A stretch of 29,319 nt of DNA, taken from positions 1 to 29,319 of the forward strand of contig CAZWOU010000074.1 in NCBI GenBank assembly GCA_964635375.1. The letters run 5' to 3'. Under the pieces are notes generated by a model, which worked only from the letters and a program-made list of their open reading frames with translations, had not been told where the DNA came from and made no database searches. The stretch comes from CAZMNY01 sp964635375. Its GTDB lineage: Bacteria > Planctomycetota > Planctomycetia > Pirellulales > Pirellulaceae. Position 1 is the first letter of the stretch, and every line of letters starts with the position of its first letter. This document shows positions 22,293 through 29,319 of the stretch, one piece after another. A program made the position numbers and the translations under genes.

Positions 22293-23617
22293 GATGGAAG
22301 CGTCTTGGCGCCGGCGTAGAGGTCCAGCGTGCTTCGCTCGCCGATCAGCGAAAACAGGTCGCGAATTTGGTCCAGTCCGCGGGCGAACAAGAACCGGGAA
22401 CTCCGTCCGTAACTCTTGACGCCAAGCAGATAGAAGTTCGCTTCAGGAGAGATCAAGGCTTCCACGCCGATCGCCGTCTGATCAAGGCAATCGCTACTTG
22501 CCGTGGCCAGCAGCGAGGCCGCCAACTTAATCGGTCCGTCCGTGGCGTAGCACCTGTGTATCTGTAGTTCTTCCGAGATGGCCCAATCCCCGCGATATCC
22601 AATGTTCGCAACGATACAATCGACAGTCTCGCTCTGGCACGAGTTTGTCGGATCCTGCTCGCCATCCGTCTGACTTACATCCGCTGGAGTCAAAATGTCG
22701 ACTTCGAATCGGTCGCCAACTCGGCGAATTTGCTGAACGACGCCGGTTAACTTGCGGATCGAATCTGATTGAGCCAATTGATTGGCTTTCCGCCCCAGTT
22801 CGTCCCGAAGCGGTAACCGATCGTCAGCAATGGGCGCGATCGGCGCCTCGGCGTCCGATGCCGGTCTCGTGAGCCACAACAGTTCGCCAGGCGAGCCAGT
22901 TTTCGAAACGTCCGTCGCCGCATCCTGCTCAGATTGCTCAAGCAGATTGGCGAGTGACACGACCGTGGTAGCAGCCGAGTATCCCGAGCCGACGACGAGG
23001 GTCCGCTTGCCTTGGTAGACCCGCCGTTCGCAACCAAGCACATCGGGAACGCCATACTCGATTTCCCCTCGAAGCTGCATTTCGCCGAGGGCGGGCGTTC
23101 CGCCAGGTCCAAGCCAATTCGGCACGGCGAACACGCCGCTGCAATCGATGACGATATCGGCGTTAGCTCGGCCTTCTGCGCCGTTCCCCGTTCGATAGAG
23201 AATCTGAAATCCGTCGTCGCCCCGTTTGGCATCGCCAGGCGACTCTGCCTTTAGCCAATGCGTCCTGCCGACGCTTAGCACTTCCGTCTTGGTGCGTATG
23301 TGGCCCCGTAGTAGATCGGTCTTGGCGAGCGGCAGCAAGAACCGTTCAATCCACTCCTCGCCCGTGAGGAACTCATCATCCCCTGGCGGATCGAACTGTT
23401 CGTCTTGTGCGCAGAGCGCGGCCAAGGCGAGCGATGATCGGTTCAAGCCGAACGGGGTAAACATGCGGACGTGGCCCCAGCGGCGCACGGAATCAGCGAC
23501 TTCACCACGCTCAAATACTTCGACGTCATATCCCAGAAACCTGGCGTACAGAGCGGCCTCCAGCCCGATCGGTCCCGCCCCAAGTACTGCAATCTTAGCC
23601 GGGGTGTCCATTGCCAT
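22289..23617 (-). CDS. FAD/NAD(P)-binding oxidoreductase
   Basis: A 442-residue flavoprotein of the flavin-monooxygenase / thioredoxin-reductase-like class. Residues 9-18 (IAVLGAGPIG) are the FAD-binding GxGxxG, ADIVIDCSGVFAVPNWLG (153-170) the second FAD contact, and TLVVGSGYSAATTV (206-219) the NAD(P)H-binding GxGxxA motif. RRWGHVRMFTPFGLNRS (45-61) resembles the start of the flavin-monooxygenase substrate region. It probably oxidises or reduces a small molecule with NAD(P)H. The start at 23617 places GxGxxG near the N-terminus; an in-frame ATG at 23674 adds 19 residues without similarity. It overlaps the radical SAM gene by 4 bp, pointing to a shared pathway. It lies 128 bp after the ThiO-like gene. 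Confidence 0.85.
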   Translation of the reverse strand: MAMDTPAKIAVLGAGPIGLEAALYARFLGYDVEVFERGEVADSVRRWGHVRMFTPFGLNRSSLALAALCAQDEQFDPPGDDEFLTGEEWIERFLLPLAKTDLLRGHIRTKTEVLSVGRTHWLKAESPGDAKRGDDGFQILYRTGNGAEGRANADIVIDCSGVFAVPNWLGPGGTPALGEMQLRGEIEYGVPDVLGCERRVYQGKRTLVVGSGYSAATTVVSLANLLEQSEQDAATDVSKTGSPGELLWLTRPASDAEAPIAPIADDRLPLRDELGRKANQLAQSDSIRKLTGVVQQIRRVGDRFEVDILTPADVSQTDGEQDPTNSCQSETVDCIVANIGYRGDWAISEELQIHRCYATDGPIKLAASLLATASSDCLDQTAIGVEALISPEANFYLLGVKSYGRSSRFLFARGLDQIRDLFSLIGERSTLDLYAGAKTLPS

Positions 23618-23745
23618 TCGACTTCGTCCATTTCTCAGGCGGATTGTTACTAGGCCCGGCGTCCCGCCGCCCATGCTGCTCGAGCAATTCCATTATCGTG
23701 AGACTTTGAGTCGGTTCTGTGAAGTAGTGCACAGGCAGTTTTGTC

Positions 23746-24870
23746 TTAGCCTCGGGTGGGAGAAAACGAGCTCAAGTCAATCTCGGGCGACTCGCCGCAA
23801 ATCAACTGGGCGAGAACGCGGGCGGTCCCGGTGGACATGTGGAGACCGCTGCGAAAGTGGCCGGTTGCGACAAACAGGTTTTCCAGTCCGGTCACCGCTC
23901 CAATATAAGGAGAGCCGTCGAAAGACCCGGGTCGCAACCCCGCCCAGGTTCGTTCCAAGTTTTCTTCGTTCAGTGCCCCGACCAATTCTTCTGCAAAGCG
24001 TCTCAGCGATCCGACCATCTTCTCTGTCGTACCGACTTCAAAGCCGACCTCCTCCTCCGACGACCCGGCCAAGACGTGCCCGTCGTCGCGAGCGACAATA
24101 TACCTTGGGCCGACGTTGAGAATTCGCTGAATGGGCGGGCTGGGGCAGCGATACAGCAGCATCTGGCCACGAACCGGGAAGACGCCGTTGGCCAAGCCGA
24201 TGGAATCGAGCAGTTGCAACGACCAGGCGCCTGCCGCGAGGCAAACGGCCTGGGCGTCAATCGCGCCCGCCGCAGTCTCGACGCGTACGCGACCGTCATT
24301 GGTCTTGGAAAGCGACAGGGCGGCCCGATGTTCGATGATTTCGACGCCGCGTGCGCGGCAACCGCTCGTCATGGCTTGAAGGTGTCGAGGGTTGCGGAGT
24401 TGCAGTTCTTCTGGGCAGTAGAGAGCGGCCTGAATTGCACCAGCTTGAACCGCATTGGCCAGTTCAGGCTCGATCGCCGTCAGCTCGCTGATTTCCACCG
24501 GCCTCGCCTCGACCCCATGCCCCTGAAAGAAACTGGTCAAGCCGATCAGTGATGCGGCCTCACCGGGGCTGGTCGCCAAGTACAGTCCCCCACTTCGCCT
24601 TAGGCCGGTGTCGAGGCCCAGGTCGGCCAGCAGTTCGGCCGCCCATTGCTCGTGCATGACGTGGCTGAGGAAGCGAAGTTGATCGAGCGGATCGTTGATG
24701 TTTTCCCGCAACGGGGGCGGAAGAATTCCAGCGCCGGCCCAGGAGGCCCCGCGGCCGGTTTGCCCCGTCTCCAGCACCGTCACGCGGCGCCCCTTCCCGG
24801 CCAACTCGTAGGCCAGTGAAAGACCGACGACGCCGCCGCCAATAATCAGACAATCGTGTTCTAGCGCCAT
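23746..24870 (-). CDS. FAD-dependent glycine oxidase/D-amino acid oxidase-like (ThiO family)
   Basis: A 374-residue DAO-family flavoenzyme. DCLIIGGGVVGLSLAYELA (6-24) is the FAD-binding GxGxxG; GRGASWAGAGILPP (39-52) is the block typical of ThiO; and the C-terminal WAGLRPGSFDGSPYIG and GHFRSGLHMS contain the arginines that hold the substrate carboxylate and close the flavin site. Glycine oxidase makes dehydroglycine for thiazole formation in thiamine synthesis. No thiS, thiG or thiE lies beside it, so oxidation of another amine is equally possible here. The ATG at 24870 directly follows the stop codon of the transferase gene, so the two are translationally linked. Family membership is firm; the substrate is not. 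Confidence 0.85.
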   Translation of the reverse strand: MALEHDCLIIGGGVVGLSLAYELAGKGRRVTVLETGQTGRGASWAGAGILPPPLRENINDPLDQLRFLSHVMHEQWAAELLADLGLDTGLRRSGGLYLATSPGEAASLIGLTSFFQGHGVEARPVEISELTAIEPELANAVQAGAIQAALYCPEELQLRNPRHLQAMTSGCRARGVEIIEHRAALSLSKTNDGRVRVETAAGAIDAQAVCLAAGAWSLQLLDSIGLANGVFPVRGQMLLYRCPSPPIQRILNVGPRYIVARDDGHVLAGSSEEEVGFEVGTTEKMVGSLRRFAEELVGALNEENLERTWAGLRPGSFDGSPYIGAVTGLENLFVATGHFRSGLHMSTGTARVLAQLICGESPEIDLSSFSPTRG

Positions 24871-25557
24871 TCAAATCTGCTCTGTTCGAGTTCCATCCAC
24901 AAGTTGGACAACAGCGCGAATCGAAACGCTCAATCGCGCAAGGTGTTCGTCGTCGACGCCTTCGAGTTCCGTTTGCAGGCGTTTGAGATCATCGACCCGG
25001 TCGACATCGAACCAGCGCGGCAGCGTTGTGAAGTGAATGCGGGCGAGGTCAAGCTGGGCGGCCGTTTGGCGAAATACCTCCGCCCCACCCCAATCGATGT
25101 CGTCAAAAATAGGCGGCGTCTTCTGCCTGGCTCCAACCAAGTAATACCCTCCGTCCTCGGACGGCCCCAAGACCACTGGTCGGTCGTCGAGCGCCCCCAT
25201 CGCCTGTTTGACGAGTCGGGTTGGAAGTGATGGGCTATCAGATCCGATCAAGAGGACTTTCTCGGCGCCGCTTTGGAACCCGCGACAAAAGAAGTCGTGC
25301 ATACGAGCGCCCAAGTCTCCCTCGGCTTGCGCGTGGAGACTCCAGCCGGGGGCGACGTCAGCAAAGGCCTGGGCGGCATTGCTGGGCGAGAAAAACAAGA
25401 CGTTGTCATCCGCGATGGACTGAAATCTAGCCAATAGGGTGGTCAAGAACAGGCGGTGCAATTCGGCGGCGGTCGAGGCGCCAACCGTGGCGGCGAGCCG
25501 TGTTTTTACGCAGCCCGCAGTCCAGTGTTTCGCAAATATCCCAAATCGGTTTGCCAC
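24871..25557 (-). CDS. TIGR04282/DUF2064-type transferase (rSAM-associated glycosyltransferase-like)
   Basis: A 228-residue GT-A-fold nucleotidyl- or glycosyltransferase-like protein. CVKTRLA (16-22) is the N-terminal nucleotide-binding motif, LLIGSDSPSLP (102-112) contains the DxD-like metal site, and GPSEDGGYYLVG (131-142) is the hallmark of DUF2064 (rSAM/selenodomain-associated transferase 1, TIGR04282). Relatives often sit beside radical SAM genes, sometimes in arsenosugar-like pathways. Here it heads the run that leads to the radical SAM gene. The start is GTG at 25557 with GGAAGAG about 9 nt upstream, which fixes it. Substrate unknown. Confidence 0.88.
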   Translation of the reverse strand: MANRFGIFAKHWTAGCVKTRLAATVGASTAAELHRLFLTTLLARFQSIADDNVLFFSPSNAAQAFADVAPGWSLHAQAEGDLGARMHDFFCRGFQSGAEKVLLIGSDSPSLPTRLVKQAMGALDDRPVVLGPSEDGGYYLVGARQKTPPIFDDIDWGGAEVFRQTAAQLDLARIHFTTLPRWFDVDRVDDLKRLQTELEGVDDEHLARLSVSIRAVVQLVDGTRTEQI

Positions 25558-25614
25558 AATTCAAGTCTCTTCCGGCGAGCCGTTCTCAGGGGGATCTGGC
25601 AGGCAATTCCTGTC

Positions 25615-25636
25615 CCGGCCGTTCTTCCGGCCGTTC
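25615..25636. repeat. 10-bp direct repeat CCGGCCGTTC
   Basis: CCGGCCGTTC occurs at 25615-25624 and again at 25627-25636, two bases apart (12-bp period, about one helical turn). A degenerate third copy, CCGGCGAGCCGTTC, is at 25573-25586. Lying just upstream of the transferase start, the array could be a regulator-binding site on one DNA face; this is inference. Confidence 0.45.
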
Positions 25637-25686
25637 ATTCCATCTCGCAAAGATCCCGCCGATTGGACTCACAGCTTAACAAAAGT

Positions 25687-25699
25687 GGACACAGTGTCC
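25687..25699. promoter_or_regulatory. 13-bp dyad GGACAC-A-GTGTCC (possible operator)
   Basis: A perfect 6-bp inverted repeat around a single A, in the divergent region, 130 bp from the transferase start and 340 bp from the kinase start. The short, odd-centred dyad is typical of a dimeric repressor or two-component site. No second copy was noticed. Confidence 0.35.
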
Positions 25700-26040
25700 G
25701 CGCGGCTTGCCGAAATAGGATCTGTGGGCATGGGCAGAAATGGTAGAGAATCTGCGGATTCCGCCACGACTGAGACGACCAAGACGGGGCCTTTTCGGAG
25801 CCCGCGGTCCGACGCGGAAAGGGTCGACGCCAAGCCAACGATTTTCGCCCAGCGGCTGGAAACTCGCAAGTCAGCTTGCTACGCTGGAACGTGGCCCTGT
25901 CTTAGGGGATTTCCTCCTCAAAGACCCTTTAGTTTACAGGATGCCGCTCCCAAACCGTGATTTGCACTCTCGCGCTGGGTCGGTTGACTGCGTTTCTACA
26001 ACAACCGTGCGGCCCCCAATTCAGGACGGCGCTTTACCCC

Positions 26041-27819
26041 ATGGCCAATGTCACCGGTACTCAACTCGTTGAACTTGTGCGGCGAAGCCGCCTTGTCGAC
26101 GATCAGAGACTGGATGAAGTGATCGCGGCTTGCATGAAACGCTATGGGGGCCAAATTCCCGAGGACCCGCAGCAGCTGGCCCAAATGCTTATTGACGCGA
26201 ATCTCGTGACTCAATGGCACTGCGACAACCTCTACAAGAAGAAGTACAAAGGATTCTTCCTCGGCAAATACAAAATGCTGGGCCTGCTCGGATCGGGCGG
26301 AATGAGCAGCGTCTATCGAGCCGAGCACAAGTTGATGCGCAGCGAGCGGGCGATCAAAGTGCTGCCTCGCAAGCGCGTGGGGCACTCCTCCTATCTGGAT
26401 CGATTTCAGCTCGAGGCTGAGGCGATCGCTAAACTCGATCATCGCAATATTGTGCGCGTCTACGATGTGGACAATGAAGGCAAGACCCACTACATGGTAA
26501 TGGAGCTCGTGCGAGGCCCAGACCTGCAAGCGAGCATCTTAGAGCATGGCCCCCTGCCGATATCGATGGCCGCCGATTACGCCGCCCAATCCGCCGACGG
26601 GCTCGCACACGCCCATGACCGAGGCTTGATTCACCGAGATGTGAAGCCGGGCAATCTGCTTGTCGATGATAAGGGAGTGGTCAAGATTCTGGATCTTGGA
26701 CTCGCGCTCTTTTCCGATGACGAACGCGCATCGCTGACACTCGCCCATAACGAAAACGTACTGGGCACTGCCGACTATCTCGCGCCTGAGCAGGCGCTCA
26801 ACAGCCACGGTGTCGATTCTCGCGCCGACATGTACGGACTGGGATGTAGTTTGTACTTCATGCTTACCGGGCACCCTCCCTTCCCCGACGGCACGCTCGC
26901 GCAACGCATTGCCAAACACCAATCGCAAACGCCCGACGATGTTCGTGTGGACCGCCCGGACTGCCCCGAGCCACTTGCCGCCATCTGCATGAAGATGATG
27001 GAAAAGAAGGCCGACGAGCGTTATCAGACGATGACCGAAGCCGCAAAGGCCATACGCAATTGGCTGGCGAACTACGATTCGTCAGACGAGATCACGCGCT
27101 TCGAAAGCGGTCGTTCTGTTGAGACGCCAGGGCAATCCGATTCCGGCGTCCTGACGGCGAAGAGCAAGAATGCAGACTCCGCCGATCAAGACAGCAGCCG
27201 CAACCCAGGCCAAGCTGCAAAACCGAAACAACCGCGAGCCGCCGGCGCCCATGCCACGCCCGGCTCCAGTAAGAAACGCCAACTCGCCAAGCGACGCGGG
27301 TCCGATGTCGCTGCGGACGCCAAAGCCCGGTCGGTCGAAACGAAGCGTTCCGCAAAGGAAAGCTCCAACAAGGGCCGTGCGCGGAATTCCGCTGAAGCCA
27401 GTTCCGGCAAGCGGGCTCCCGGTCATGGCGATTCTGGTCCGGACCGAAAAGCCAAGCCCGGCTCGTCTCTCGCAGAGACCATCTCGGACCATGGACGCGA
27501 AACGGTCAAAGGGATGCCCGACGACGACCTCGACTCGCTGCCAGAACCCGAGGCGTCTGTGAGCGACGTCAACCTGGGAATCGAAGTCTTCGAACCACGG
27601 CGGACGGCCTCATCTGCCACCCGCCGATCTCGAAAGAAGAAGGCCTCGCCCAAACGGACGACGCTTCCGTGGTGGCTCTGGACAGGCCTCGCAGTTGTGC
27701 TGGCCTTAGTCGTCGTGGTCGGCGCCATAGCCTACAACGCGTCATCCGGTTCCACCCAGCCCACTCCAAACGAACCCGGTGCGCCAACTCAGCCCAAGTA
27801 CCGCCCGAGCACAGCGTAA
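26041..27819 (+). CDS. Membrane-anchored Ser/Thr protein kinase (PknB-like)
   Basis: A 592-residue Hanks-type kinase. Residues 1-75 form a helical N-terminal extension (LVELVRRSRLVDD, LAQMLIDANLVTQWH) that I associate with planctomycete kinases. The kinase domain spans about 77-345: glycine loop GSGGMSSVY (84-92), K106 in ERAIKVL, alpha-C E125, HRDVKPGNLL (198-207) with D200, DLG in place of DFG (218-220), and APE (248-250). All catalytic residues are present. A 190-residue basic, Ser/Lys-rich linker leads to one membrane helix (544-566) and a short Pro-rich extracytoplasmic tail with no sensor domain. ATG at 26041 begins MANVTGTQ; the frame is open 28 codons further but unlike the family. 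Convergent with the second vWA gene. Confidence 0.95.
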   Translation: MANVTGTQLVELVRRSRLVDDQRLDEVIAACMKRYGGQIPEDPQQLAQMLIDANLVTQWHCDNLYKKKYKGFFLGKYKMLGLLGSGGMSSVYRAEHKLMRSERAIKVLPRKRVGHSSYLDRFQLEAEAIAKLDHRNIVRVYDVDNEGKTHYMVMELVRGPDLQASILEHGPLPISMAADYAAQSADGLAHAHDRGLIHRDVKPGNLLVDDKGVVKILDLGLALFSDDERASLTLAHNENVLGTADYLAPEQALNSHGVDSRADMYGLGCSLYFMLTGHPPFPDGTLAQRIAKHQSQTPDDVRVDRPDCPEPLAAICMKMMEKKADERYQTMTEAAKAIRNWLANYDSSDEITRFESGRSVETPGQSDSGVLTAKSKNADSADQDSSRNPGQAAKPKQPRAAGAHATPGSSKKRQLAKRRGSDVAADAKARSVETKRSAKESSNKGRARNSAEASSGKRAPGHGDSGPDRKAKPGSSLAETISDHGRETVKGMPDDDLDSLPEPEASVSDVNLGIEVFEPRRTASSATRRSRKKKASPKRTTLPWWLWTGLAVVLALVVVVGAIAYNASSGSTQPTPNEPGAPTQPKYRPSTA

Positions 27820-27944
27820 GCTGGCGGCGGAACGACTCTGCTGGAGTTCTCGGCGGCGAGCTTGCCAAACCTCATGAGCTAGTTGGCCGCGGCGAGATGC
27901 GCGGCGGTGGGTCGGAATTGGCGCCCCTTCGTCTCGGCTCAACT

Positions 27945-29237
27945 TCATTTGGGCAGTTTGAGACCCCAGACAGGCCCCCGCGTGCGATTGCGTTTGATGG
28001 GGTTCATGCGAGCAGACTTTCGCGCCGCCGCCGTCGCCGCCACAGCTCGATAGGTGCCGCCATTTGCCTTGGCGATCGCGGACAACTGCCGCTCGCCTCG
28101 CTCGTTGACCTCCATCCCTAAGGTGTTGATCACGGTGCGACGCGAGTGGGGCGCTGTCAGCACATCGGTCGCATTGTCGGTAAACGCGCCGTCGCCCAAA
28201 ATGTAAATCGCATCGGGACGAAAACTGATGGCGGCTCGGCATGCTTCCGAACCCCGAGTTTGCAGGCACATCTGTAACGACTCGAGCCAGTATTGCAGCT
28301 TGCGTTTGTTCTCCTCCGTCGCCGGAATCAGATTCCGCGCGGGCTTGGGATGGAACAACGGATAGGCCGAATCGCTGAAGAAGATGACATAAAACTGCTG
28401 ACTCTTGTCCATCTTTTGGACCGAGTGCATCAGCTCAGCTAGCGCGGTTTCCAGGCGCCCTTTCGTCATGCTGTTCGAATTGTCGACAACAAACACAAAT
28501 CGTTTGCCCTTGACCTTTGAGCCGAAGAAACTGGCCGCGCCCTTGAACCCGGCGCCGAACTCCGCCATCCCCTGGCCTTGGTCGCCGAACAGCGCGCCAA
28601 TGTTATCGATCGAACTGGGCAGTGAGAGCTGGCCTACTTCAGCGGCGATTGGTTCGGTTGATTCACTGAGCAGCTGCCCCAAAGCGACCTCGCCCGGATC
28701 GGGCAACTCGGAGTCGACCGCCAAGTCCTGAAACTCCATCTCTTCAATCGGCTCAGCTTCAAACTCGGCGAGCATCTCAAGCTGCTCTTCCTCAGCTTCT
28801 ATCGCCGCAATCACGAACGTTCGATTCGAATCGTCGACCACGGCCATCGTCCAAATCCCCAAGACGATGAGCAGCAGCATGTGAACGATAAAGCTGATCA
28901 ACCAAGGCGGCGCCGACCGCAAAACAGCCAGGATGGTATCGTCTGAATCATCTTGCGATTCGCCATCTTGGGTGTCGTCGCCTTGGCCGTCATCTTGGGT
29001 GTCATCTTGGGTGTCGCTGTTCTGGCCTGCCTCCGCGGCAGAGGGGCTTGAAGCGGCGGCGGCCGAGGAACCATCGATTGGCACGGTCCTTTGAGCAGCA
29101 GAGGATCGTTTGGTTGAGGTCGAGACAGCTGCTTCGCCGCGGTCGCCATCCAATTCGCGCTCAAGTAGAGCGGCTTCGCGTTTGAGTTCAGCGAGTCGCT
29201 CTTCGCGGTTTGAGCTGGGCTGATCACTGGGGGACAT
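27945..29237 (-). CDS. Membrane-anchored vWA-domain protein, smaller
   Basis: A 430-residue protein. Residues 10-30 are a charged helix (REERLAELKREAALLERELD), then comes a disordered acidic head with DTQDD repeats (75-93), a membrane helix (112-134, WLISFIVHMLLLIVLGIWTM), an acidic linker (146-182) and a vWA domain from about 245. FVFVVDNSNSMTKG (247-260) keeps the MIDAS DxSxS (D252, S254, S256); YILGDGAFTDN supplies the later aspartate. The tail is basic (ARKSARMNPIKRNRTRG). Such proteins probably bind partner proteins in the envelope in a metal-dependent way. The ATG at 29237 precedes MSPSDQ; its ribosome binding site is weak. Its topology parallels the 792-residue vWA protein at 14138-16516. 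Confidence 0.88.
   Translation of the reverse strand: MSPSDQPSSNREERLAELKREAALLERELDGDRGEAAVSTSTKRSSAAQRTVPIDGSSAAAASSPSAAEAGQNSDTQDDTQDDGQGDDTQDGESQDDSDDTILAVLRSAPPWLISFIVHMLLLIVLGIWTMAVVDDSNRTFVIAAIEAEEEQLEMLAEFEAEPIEEMEFQDLAVDSELPDPGEVALGQLLSESTEPIAAEVGQLSLPSSIDNIGALFGDQGQGMAEFGAGFKGAASFFGSKVKGKRFVFVVDNSNSMTKGRLETALAELMHSVQKMDKSQQFYVIFFSDSAYPLFHPKPARNLIPATEENKRKLQYWLESLQMCLQTRGSEACRAAISFRPDAIYILGDGAFTDNATDVLTAPHSRRTVINTLGMEVNERGERQLSAIAKANGGTYRAVAATAAARKSARMNPIKRNRTRGPVWGLKLPK
28964..29014 (-). repeat. 12-bp repeats encoding DTQDD units in the vWA protein
   Basis: The unit catcttgggtgt occurs at 28964-28975 and, in exact tandem, at 28991-29002 and 29003-29014. It encodes the acidic DTQD repeats of the cytoplasmic head. 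The repeat length is a multiple of three, so changes in copy number keep the frame. Confidence 0.85.
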
Positions 29238-29319
29238 TGGCGGGAAATCCGAATGGAGAGTTCTGCATCTGCCTTTGAGGCCGAATTGAGAAGTGTCGGT
29301 CGACGCTCAATATTATTGT

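Larger units (their letters stand above)
25558..26040. other. Divergent region between transferase and kinase genes
   Basis: About 480 bp without a believable gene: the plus-strand frames crossing it give basic, low-complexity translations. It holds a direct repeat at 25615-25636 and a dyad at 25687-25699, listed separately. It must contain the promoters of both the five-gene minus-strand run and the kinase. I could not place a clear -35/-10 pair for either. Confidence 0.5.

Noticed and set aside
25439..25960. Plus-strand open frame of 173 codons between transferase and kinase genes
   Set aside because: It begins inside the transferase gene on the other strand and has no recognisable protein features.

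Overview
The window looks like chromosomal DNA of a planctomycete, most likely of the Pirellula group. That placement is an inference from gene content, because the window has no rRNA or marker gene. The signs are a GC-rich genome, a secreted FGly-type sulfatase, a Ser/Thr kinase with an N-terminal extension and a C-terminal membrane anchor, two membrane-anchored von Willebrand A (vWA) proteins with long disordered cytoplasmic heads, and a CpsD-like/ExeA-like ATPase pair. Twenty genes are supported, plus one transposase remnant. I see no tRNA, rRNA, CRISPR array or intact insertion sequence.

Layout. 77-352 (-): remnant of a REP-associated (Y1-type) transposase. 495-3822 (-): an operon-like run thiC > LplT-like MFS transporter > SIS-domain phosphosugar isomerase; thiC and the transporter overlap by a GTGA junction. 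3997-8621 (-): cobalamin-dependent methionine synthase metH followed by a class I SAM methyltransferase. 8622-9274: a 650-bp gene-free gap. 9275-12823 (+): three genes, namely a single-TM proline-rich protein, a CpsD/MinD-like ATPase with arginine in place of the P-loop lysine, and an ExeA/GspA-like AAA ATPase. 12930-16516 (-): a secreted CARDB-like protein with a very basic tail, and a large anchored vWA protein behind a well-formed sigma-70-type promoter. 17113-20493 (+): a sulfatase and a GT-C-type membrane glycosyltransferase.

20563-25557 (-): five packed genes in transcription order: TIGR04282/DUF2064-type transferase, ThiO-like amine oxidase, FAD/NAD(P)-binding oxidoreductase, radical SAM protein with C-terminal cysteines, and a metallophosphoesterase-fold protein that has lost several metal ligands. 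26041-27819 (+): the Ser/Thr kinase. 27945-29237 (-): a second anchored vWA protein, convergent with the kinase.

Two places could hold undescribed biology. The first is the minus-strand redox/radical-SAM cassette at 20563-25557, which resembles a small biosynthetic or modification pathway with a divergent phosphoesterase as its last gene. The second is the three-gene ATPase locus at 9275-12823, which resembles a cut-down exopolysaccharide or type II secretion energising module with no polymerase, exosortase or secretin nearby. Product assignments rest on motifs read by eye; no database search was run.
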